From: Patescibacteria group bacterium UBA6023
GTDB lineage: Bacteria > Patescibacteriota > Minisyncoccia > Phycocordibacterales > UBA6899
Reading direction: 5' to 3'
Length of the DNA: 11,496 nucleotides
Assembly: GCA_002429425.1 (NCBI GenBank)
Contig: DIZR01000059.1
Location: forward strand, 1-11,496
The stretch's first letter is position 1. Each line of letters starts with the position of its first letter. Under the pieces are notes generated by a model. It worked only from the letters and a program-made list of their open reading frames with translations. It had not been told where the DNA came from and made no database searches. The translations under genes were made by a program, and so were the position numbers. Shown here in pieces: positions 6,971 through 11,496 of the stretch.

Positions 6971-7420
6971 TTAAATAATCACTCCGTCCGAGTGTACAGT
7001 GTTCGTTTCGAGCCCACTTGGTTGGACATCCATCGACCAGGTCAGATCACCAAGCTTACTTGTGGTGGTGGAGATGGGTAGTGTTCCTGTGTGAACGGTA
7101 GCGGTAAAGTTTGTCAGATCAAGATGTGTTTCTTCATTTTTTTTCTCTCTTCGTTTCCAGATATATAAACGATTACTTTTTATGTAGTGAAAGCCGGATT
7201 CAATAATAAAGACAAAGGGCTTGTTGTTGAATTTGTAGAATGCAAGTGCCCCCGCAAGACCAACGAAACCTAATGCAACAATAAAGCCGAGATAGGGTAT
7301 AAAGTACCATGCCATATATGCAAGCCCTGCCCCTCCGGCAAGATAAAGAAACTGTTTAATAGTGAATGGACCAATGATCTTATCTTCAACGTCAAGAAAT
7401 TGTGGTACCTGAAACTGCAT
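6971..7420 (-). CDS. prgI: PrgI-family T4SS inner-membrane protein
   Basis: The protein has 149 residues. It begins MQFQVPQFLDVEDKIIGPFT, the signature start of the PrgI family (VirB3-like partner of VirB4 in Gram-positive and Patescibacterial systems), followed by IKQFLYLAGG. Two membrane helices lie at about 24-41 and 45-63. A conserved juxtamembrane stretch follows (NNKPF, then the FHYIKSNRLYIWKRR region), and a polar tail of about 55 residues, longer than in minimal family members. The reading frame stays open for another 54 codons upstream (to a GTG at 7582). That extension is rejected because it runs through the hairpin repeats, and the family signature and promoter box both mark 7420 as the start. 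Confidence 0.92.
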   Translation of the reverse strand: MQFQVPQFLDVEDKIIGPFTIKQFLYLAGGAGLAYMAWYFIPYLGFIVALGFVGLAGALAFYKFNNKPFVFIIESGFHYIKSNRLYIWKRREKKNEETHLDLTNFTATVHTGTLPISTTTSKLGDLTWSMDVQPSGLETNTVHSDGVII

Positions 7421-7435
7421 ATATTTATTATAGCA
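7421..7435 (-). promoter_or_regulatory. Extended -10 promoter box for leaderless prgI
   Basis: The minus strand reads TGCTATAAT (7435-7427), a perfect extended -10 (TG-N-TATAAT), followed by AAATAT and the ATG at 7420. An extended -10 can work without a good -35, and none is seen at normal spacing (a TTGAAA is present but only 14 nt upstream). The spacing implies a leaderless message. This is the best promoter in the window and would drive prgI, the TraC-like gene and virB4. Confidence 0.72.
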
Positions 7436-7469
7436 TGATATAAATATTTCAAGGAAAACATGGTCTATA

Positions 7470-7519
7470 AAATTGGCAAGGTGAGTCCTTGGCTTTGAAA
7501 GGTCTCTCCTTGCCAATTT
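7470..7519 (+). repeat. Mismatch-patterned hairpin repeat, copy A
   Basis: A perfect 12-bp outer stem (AAATTGGCAAGG with CCTTGCCAATTT, 7470-7481 and 7508-7519) is followed inward by T7482-T7507 mismatch, GAG/CTC, T7486-T7503 mismatch, CCTT/AAGG (7487-7490 with 7499-7502) and the 8-nt loop GGCTTTGA. It is the cleanest member of the family and matches copy D at 33 of 36 core positions. On the minus strand the stem is followed by TATAG and on the plus strand by a T-rich stretch, so a terminator role for this copy is possible. That would not explain the paired mismatches or the conserved loop. Confidence 0.82.
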
Positions 7520-7526
7520 GAATTTT

Positions 7527-7578
7527 GTTTCCCGAGGAGTTACCTCCGCGAAGACGCCGAGGAAACACCTTCGGAAAC
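7527..7578 (+). repeat. Mismatch-patterned hairpin, variant copy B
   Basis: The layout is the same as copies A and C but with other bases. A 6-bp clamp (GTTTCC/GGAAAC) is followed by C-C mismatch, 4 positions (GAGG/CCTT, one G-T), A-A mismatch (7538 with 7567), 3 bp (GTT/AAC), A-A mismatch (7542 with 7563), 4 bp (CCTC/GAGG), C-C mismatch, 3 bp (GCG/CGC) and an AAGA tetraloop. The 4-3-4-3 spacing of single mismatches is exact. The different mismatch bases with the same spacing suggest that the spacing, not the sequence, is what is kept. Confidence 0.65.
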
Positions 7579-7585
7579 TCACTGA

Positions 7586-7635
7586 GAGTTTTGGAGGTGA
7601 TTCTTTTGCTTTGAAAGGTGTCTCCTCAGAAACTT
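7586..7635 (+). repeat. Mismatch-patterned hairpin repeat, copy C
   Basis: From outside: a 7-position stem (7586-7592 with 7629-7635, with wobbles), G7593-A7628 mismatch, GAGG/CCTC, T7598-T7623 mismatch, GAT/GTC (one T-G), T7602-T7619 mismatch, CTTT/AAGG (one T-G), and the 8-nt loop TGCTTTGA. Relative to copy A, the outer 4 bp changed from AAGG/CCTT to GAGG/CCTC, including a compensated A-T to G-C pair. GAG/CTC changed to GAT/GTC, which stays paired through a wobble. It lies 8 nt after copy B and 75 nt from the end of the upstream gene. Confidence 0.72.
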
Positions 7636-7710
7636 ATTTGGAAATGGTTAATTAGGGTCGGTATAATCACTAACGAAGACGCTGATGCGACCTCATATAA
7701 TGTTCTGCGG
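7636..7710. other. Rest of the 290-bp non-coding region, with a possible plus-strand promoter
   Basis: This stretch lies between the hairpin cluster and the end of the gene at 7711. It holds TATAAT at 7662-7667 with TTGGAA 18 nt upstream (7638-7643), and a second TATAAT at 7696-7701, both on the plus strand. A loose palindrome GGTCG/CGACC (7656-7660 with 7688-7692) encloses CGAAGACGC (7674-7682), a 9-mer that is also the tip of hairpin B (7549-7557). No plus-strand gene follows, so any transcript would be antisense to 7711-8199. Support is weak. Confidence 0.25.
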
Positions 7711-8199
7711 TTATGGCGTTCCTACGGAATTGCTACTCTCGGTATTCATGCGAAACGCGCCACCAAGCTTTTGTTCAAAGATACTTCCAGCATTTACTTC
7801 TGGTTGGATTAGGGAGCCTTGTAGTATCGGGGCAATGGGTGCAATCGCGATGGGGGTTTGTGGTCCAGTTTTTATCGGTATCGTTTGAAGTGCCCCAGTA
7901 TGAAGCATCTTCAGAGACTCCTTAATGTTGCTAAAAATATCTCTGTTGACCTCCTGCGCAATAAAGGATGCTTTTTCTCTCGGAATATCAAGTTCATCGG
8001 CAATGGTATTAACAAAGTTTGCTGGTGAAAGAAGTCCGGTCATGAGCTTTGCACAAATGTGCACAAGAAAGCCTTGTTCCATTGGAGGTAATGATTGCTT
8101 TTCACCGATGAGTTCTATTTTTTCGACAAGCTCATCACTCCGCAACATTTCTCTAATGTCTTCTGGGAGTGTTTCAAATTTTACTGGAAGTATTGCCAT
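7711..8199 (-). CDS. Small soluble helical protein of the T4SS cluster, function unknown
   Basis: The protein has 162 residues, no signal peptide and no membrane segment. Residues 1-95 look mainly helical and charged (for example PEDIREMLRSDELVEKIELI and IPREKASFIAQEVNRDIF), while the last 60 are Pro/Ile-rich and look like a flexible tail (IKTGPQTPIAIAPIAPI). No family is recognised. It starts 5 nt after the stop of the VirB6-like gene with no Shine-Dalgarno sequence, so translation is probably coupled to that gene. A cytoplasmic partner of the VirB6-like tail or of VirB4 is a reasonable guess from position only. Confidence 0.75.
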   Translation of the reverse strand: MAILPVKFETLPEDIREMLRSDELVEKIELIGEKQSLPPMEQGFLVHICAKLMTGLLSPANFVNTIADELDIPREKASFIAQEVNRDIFSNIKESLKMLHTGALQTIPIKTGPQTPIAIAPIAPILQGSLIQPEVNAGSIFEQKLGGAFRMNTESSNSVGTP

Positions 8200-8204
8200 G
8201 GTAA

Positions 8205-10787
8205 TTATTTTGGTCGAGTGCGATAGGTATCAGAGACGTTGGCGGAAATAATGAGTGAAGGTGCCGGAGGAGGAGTCGCTATCGGAGAGGGAGTTGGGGT
8301 AGATTTACTAGCGCGAGTGTTGTGAGCTTTCAGTTGCGCATCAAGTTTTTCTCCGAAATCTCCATCGAAATCTCCATCTTTTATTTTTTTCTGGAATTCC
8401 CGGACAATTTTTGAATTATACTGACTCACCAGCGCCTCGTGCGTAATGAGCTTATCATCGAGTTGAGTGATTTCCGTTGCTCCGCCGACCATTCCAAGTG
8501 CTTTCCCAATTTCCTTCTTTTGATTTTCTGAATACACTTTCCATTCTGCGTCATTGCCCTTGAGCGAGACCTGCTTTTCGTCATAATCGTTTGTAAGTTT
8601 CTTGAGCTCTGCTGCACTATCGTATTGAAGAACTCCCCCAACTTTTGCCTGGTTTTTTAGATAATTGCGTGCACTTTCTGTGCCATTCTGAACAATGCCA
8701 GATGAGAGTGATTTCGTTGTTTCGGCATCAAGTCTTGAGGTATCAAGTGCGCCGAGCTCTCTTGAGGTAAGTGCGGCGATAACAGCTGGATTTTTGAGAT
8801 ACTCCGGTTTGTCAGCAAGTATTTCTGCCGACTCCTTTCCTGAAAGTCTTGCAAAGCTTGTTTTTATCGCTTCCGCGGCGGCTTCACCAATTAATGCTCC
8901 CTCCGCTTTTGGATCAATGGCTTTCTTAAGGTTATTTTTTTCTTCAACAGTAATCTTGTCTCTTTCTATTTGCTTGAGGGTTTCTTTGTGACGAGCAGCT
9001 TCAAGGGTGTCCTTATCGCCATCTTTTCCAAGTGTTCTGCGAAGATATGCTTCCTGGGCATCTGGCGCATTCTTGTAACGACCTTTCGCTGTTTCAATAA
9101 GTTCTTTTTCTTTATCGGTGCCACGGTACCCTCCTGTTACTGAGCTACCAACGGCACCATGTTGATCGTAATTTCGTTTCGTCCCTTGTCCAGCATTGAC
9201 TCCACCCAGTGCGAGTGCGCTTCCTACTCCGACTCCTGCTACTTTTGCATTGCGGACATCAAAGGTTCCCTTGCTTGCCTTTTCGTAAGTTGCAAGTTTA
9301 ATATTCGCAAGTCGCCCAGCCATACCACCTTTTGCCACAAGTCTATTTTGTTCCTTAACCCATTTTTCATCATTCAGTCTGTTTTTCCCTGCACGTCCTA
9401 ATGTCTGCCTGCCTGCCGCACCGAATCCAAGCGCAGCAGCACCTGCCCCCCCACCGATACCCTTCTTTGCCCATGCACCCGCAGTACTTCCTGCTCCCGA
9501 ACTGACTGCATTTGCAACAGAGAGAGAGGCAAGGACAAGAATGATCATTAACAGATAATTATATACTATGGCGTAACTTGATATGTCTCCTGCGATTGCG
9601 CCACCCATACTTAACCCGTTTGCGTTGGTTAACTTGAAGAGATCGGGAGAATTTACTATTGTCGAAACGAGGTAGAGCATTGCGATAAATGCCGGTGCAA
9701 CAAAAGCACTTCCAATAAGTTGGGATAGCCATTTGTTTGCAAATCCTCCTGCGACCGGAAGTCCAAACCCTAAAAATGCAAATGGCGAGACAATCATGAG
9801 AATGATGAGCGTGACACTACGGATCATCATCATGATCGCACCTGCAAGGAAGACATACCCCGCAATAAACATAAATATTCCCCCACCGAGATATATGAGT
9901 AGTTTTGTTTCGCCAGGAAGAGTAATAGGTTTTCCTGATGAATCCTTAGGGTCGGTAATTGATTGAAGTTTAAGCCCTTGAAAGAGTGTCATTGTTGCAG
10001 ATGGTCCAGTTATACCACCGGAAGTGACTTGCATTTTACTCCAGAATCCTAATGCAAGAATATTCCCCGCGTCAATGACGACCTTTGTTGCAAAGAGACT
10101 GAAGTTAATAAGGATTGCGGCAATGATGAGGTTTGCAACCCAGCGCTTCGTACTTGACCCTGCCATGCCAAGAATCGTTTTGATGGCAATAAAAAGGAGG
10201 GCAAATATGAAGAACATATTTGAGAAATCACGCACGGCAGTCCATCCGATATTGATGACCGTGAGCCCGCTATAAAAATCGCTATTTATTGTTGAACTTA
10301 TTGCAATATCAAGAAGTGAGCCCATTCCCACAAGGAATAAACTCGCAAATTTGTAAAACAAAGCAGCAATACCAACAAGAGCGGCAAGTACAGCTTTTTC
10401 GAGAATATCACCGATGTGATACAAGGGTGATAATATGGATTGCGTGCCAGCATAGCTCGTTTTACCAAATGTTTTTTGCCACAAACCTACTGTTGAAAAA
10501 TTTTCTAAACATCCAGTAGCAAGTACGGCTGGCGATACGACTAGTGCCTGGTTTGTTGTACAGGTAGCAAGGGTTGCGTAGCAGTATTCGTAATTCATAG
10601 AGAAAGTGGTGCTAGATCTTGCCGCAAAGCAGACATCATTTCCTGGTCCAGGGGCTGACGGTGTGATTCCTGGAATTGATGCAGCCGCAAAAGCAATATT
10701 CGTTGGAACAAAAAATCCAATGAGTAGAAACCCGAGTATTACCGTTGTTATTTTTCGCTCTTGATTTTTAAGGGAGTTGCTCATCAT
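8205..10787 (-). CDS. virB6: VirB6/TrbL-like polytopic T4SS channel protein with long soluble tail
   Basis: The protein has 860 residues. The N-terminus (13-36, VILGFLLIGFF then AFAAA) is a signal peptide or first helix. An outside region of about 90 residues with four cysteines (C53, C69, C76, C93) follows. Membrane segments lie at about 132-162, 188-208, 217-248, 294-342, 354-378 and 403-428. A Gly/Ala-rich hinge (430-465) leads to a hydrophilic, Lys/Glu-rich, mainly helical region to residue 860, ending in a Pro/Ser/Thr stretch. The membrane pattern is that of VirB6/TrbL, which forms the inner-membrane part of the transfer channel. Extended soluble C-terminal tails are known in some VirB6 homologues, for example in Rickettsia. 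Two adjacent ATG codons (10787 and 10784) could serve as start; neither has a Shine-Dalgarno sequence. Confidence 0.85.
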   Translation of the reverse strand: MMSNSLKNQERKITTVILGFLLIGFFVPTNIAFAAASIPGITPSAPGPGNDVCFAARSSTTFSMNYEYCYATLATCTTNQALVVSPAVLATGCLENFSTVGLWQKTFGKTSYAGTQSILSPLYHIGDILEKAVLAALVGIAALFYKFASLFLVGMGSLLDIAISSTINSDFYSGLTVINIGWTAVRDFSNMFFIFALLFIAIKTILGMAGSSTKRWVANLIIAAILINFSLFATKVVIDAGNILALGFWSKMQVTSGGITGPSATMTLFQGLKLQSITDPKDSSGKPITLPGETKLLIYLGGGIFMFIAGYVFLAGAIMMMIRSVTLIILMIVSPFAFLGFGLPVAGGFANKWLSQLIGSAFVAPAFIAMLYLVSTIVNSPDLFKLTNANGLSMGGAIAGDISSYAIVYNYLLMIILVLASLSVANAVSSGAGSTAGAWAKKGIGGGAGAAALGFGAAGRQTLGRAGKNRLNDEKWVKEQNRLVAKGGMAGRLANIKLATYEKASKGTFDVRNAKVAGVGVGSALALGGVNAGQGTKRNYDQHGAVGSSVTGGYRGTDKEKELIETAKGRYKNAPDAQEAYLRRTLGKDGDKDTLEAARHKETLKQIERDKITVEEKNNLKKAIDPKAEGALIGEAAAEAIKTSFARLSGKESAEILADKPEYLKNPAVIAALTSRELGALDTSRLDAETTKSLSSGIVQNGTESARNYLKNQAKVGGVLQYDSAAELKKLTNDYDEKQVSLKGNDAEWKVYSENQKKEIGKALGMVGGATEITQLDDKLITHEALVSQYNSKIVREFQKKIKDGDFDGDFGEKLDAQLKAHNTRASKSTPTPSPIATPPPAPSLIISANVSDTYRTRPK

Positions 10788-10878
10788 ATTAGGCGTAGTA
10801 TCATTGCATCAATTTCTTCTCGTTGAAAAATTTGTACAAAAGCTTTTTGAGGAAATGGGTAGCAGTAAATCATGGAAT
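10788..10878. other. 91-bp intergenic gap with weak palindromes
   Basis: This gap precedes the VirB6-like gene. It contains the 10-bp palindrome TTTGTACAAA (10831-10840), and AAAAA/TTTTT, CTC/GAG and ATTTC/GAAAT pairs around it with uneven bulges. It is AT-rich, so such pairing may be chance. No TATAAT box is found at the 6-8 nt spacing used by other genes here, so the VirB6-like gene may be read through from upstream. Confidence 0.3.
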
Positions 10879-11496
10879 CTAGTAATTGGTATCAACTGGA
10901 GCTGTGCCCGCAGTGACAACAACATTGGTATTTGTGTCATTAAACTTCATCTCATCGTAGATCATGAGCATTGTTGCTTGTGCCCAATCGAAAGTATCAT
11001 CTTTTAGTCCAAAATATCCTATGTTAATGACATCATAAAATTCCTGGACGAGCTTATTGACTACTGTCTTGCTTGTTGCAAGTCCCGTTTCATCATACCC
11101 AAGAAGACCGGATTGTGTATTAAGTGTGGTTGATTGTTGTTCGGTCGTACTTCCTGCAGTTGAGTCTAGGGTATTCCCACTTTGTACTTGCTGATTTCCT
11201 TGCTGTGCAACATCCCCGACATTGCGCTCGTTTTGTGCAGAAGGGGTCGTGGCGATCGAGTTCTGTTGGTCTAGGCAGTAGGGGTCGGAAGGATCTCCTG
11301 AACATTCTTTCGTTGGCTTATATCCGCTGTTTGCAGCTTCAAGTCGAGTGGATTCCTGTTGGCGATCAATTCTGCCTTGTGCAGCTGCGTCAGCGGCAGT
11401 TGCCGCACCAAGGGGTGAATTGCCAGGATTTGAAAGTGTACTCAGGAATGTTACCATACCTCCCTGTGCGCTTGCGGGGTCGTTAAAGCTTTCGGA
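10879..11496 (-). CDS. C-terminal part of a Gln/Asn/Thr-rich protein (partial, runs off right edge)
   Basis: 205 codons are visible and the frame is open through the window edge, upstream of an internal ATG at 11457 (preceded by SESFNDPASAQGG). That ATG is therefore probably not the start. The visible part is a low-complexity region of about 130 residues rich in Gln, Ser, Thr and Asn with two cysteines (CSGDPSDPYC), typical of a disordered or extracytoplasmic linker. A compact, probably helical segment follows (VVNKLVQEFYDVINIGYFG, then FDWAQATMLMIYDEM) and a polar end. There is no membrane helix in the visible part. No family is recognised. It is placed upstream of the VirB6-like gene in the same direction, so it is likely part of the same apparatus. 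Confidence 0.65.
   Translation of the reverse strand, partial: SESFNDPASAQGGMVTFLSTLSNPGNSPLGAATAADAAAQGRIDRQQESTRLEAANSGYKPTKECSGDPSDPYCLDQQNSIATTPSAQNERNVGDVAQQGNQQVQSGNTLDSTAGSTTEQQSTTLNTQSGLLGYDETGLATSKTVVNKLVQEFYDVINIGYFGLKDDTFDWAQATMLMIYDEMKFNDTNTNVVVTAGTAPVDTNY

Noticed and set aside
6668-7081. Plus-strand open frame of 137 codons crossing the prgI-traC gap
   Set aside because: Its ends overlap two well-supported minus-strand genes, and the middle is the long palindrome. No promoter box, no family signature.
7470-7519. Integron attC site
   Set aside because: No GTTRRRY / RYYYAAC core sites at the ends, and mismatches are symmetric instead of one-sided extrahelical bases.
4248-7519. 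Insertion-sequence terminal inverted repeats
   Set aside because: No transposase between the copies and each copy is itself a palindrome, so classical IS ends do not fit; kept only as a speculative bracket.
7421-7582. N-terminal extension of the PrgI protein to a GTG at 7582
   Set aside because: It reads through hairpins A and B and the promoter box. The family's MxxQVPQF start is at 7420.
7470-7635. CRISPR array
   Set aside because: The units are self-complementary hairpins of differing sequence separated by 7 nt, with no constant repeat and no spacers of 30-40 nt; no cas gene nearby.
7638-7667. Plus-strand promoter TTGGAA-N18-TATAAT
   Set aside because: No gene or stable RNA follows on that strand and the -35 match is 4 of 6; noted only as a possible antisense promoter.
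10806-10864. Another long hairpin like that at 6843-6960
   Set aside because: The pairs are short, AT-only in the centre and need bulges of 2-4 nt; not better than expected for AT-rich DNA.

Overview
The window suggests a member of the Candidate Phyla Radiation (Patescibacteria), probably Parcubacteria-like. This rests on gene content: a PrgI-family protein, a TraC-like VirB4 N-terminal protein, a VirB4 ATPase, a VirB6-like protein with a long tail and T4SS_pilin-type proteins, interspersed with secreted proteins of no obvious family. TGA is used as an ordinary stop (end of the gene at 2662), so the UGA-Gly code of Gracilibacteria/Absconditabacteria does not apply. No placement beyond that is possible from sequence alone.

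Every convincing gene lies on the minus strand, so transcription runs from 11496 towards 1. In that order: a secreted or surface protein open at the right edge (10879-11496); a VirB6/TrbL-like polytopic protein with a roughly 430-residue soluble tail (8205-10787); a small helical protein (7711-8199); a 290-bp non-coding region with three structured hairpins; a PrgI-family membrane protein (6971-7420); a 145-bp gap filled by one long imperfect hairpin; a TraC-like VirB4 N-terminal protein (6181-6825); the VirB4 ATPase (4369-6168); a 202-bp non-coding region with two more hairpins; a small membrane protein (3651-4166); an exported protein that looks beta-rich (2662-3633); a membrane-anchored, probably propeller-type protein (1252-2646); a pilin-like protein fused to a Cys-rich, peptidase-M15-like domain (150-1247); and the first 27 codons of a paralogue of it (1-81).

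Together these form part of a type IV secretion-like machine. VirB4 would supply energy, the PrgI and VirB6-like proteins the inner-membrane channel, the T4SS_pilin-type proteins a short filament or surface module, and the exported proteins the outside part. No VirD4 coupling protein, relaxase, VirB11, or VirB8/9/10-like protein is visible here, so conjugation cannot be asserted.

Two non-standard signals stand out. First, four genes have a TATAAT box ending 6-8 nt before the ATG, three of them as GCTATAAT-N6-ATG, and none of the ten visible starts has a Shine-Dalgarno-like sequence; this points to leaderless transcripts. Second, the intergenic regions carry a family of imperfect hairpins with single-base mismatches spaced 3 and 4 base pairs apart and a conserved 8-nt loop. 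Two copies match at 33 of 36 positions and lie in opposite orientation on either side of the prgI-traC-virB4 trio. I do not recognise this element family, and it is the best candidate here for something undescribed.
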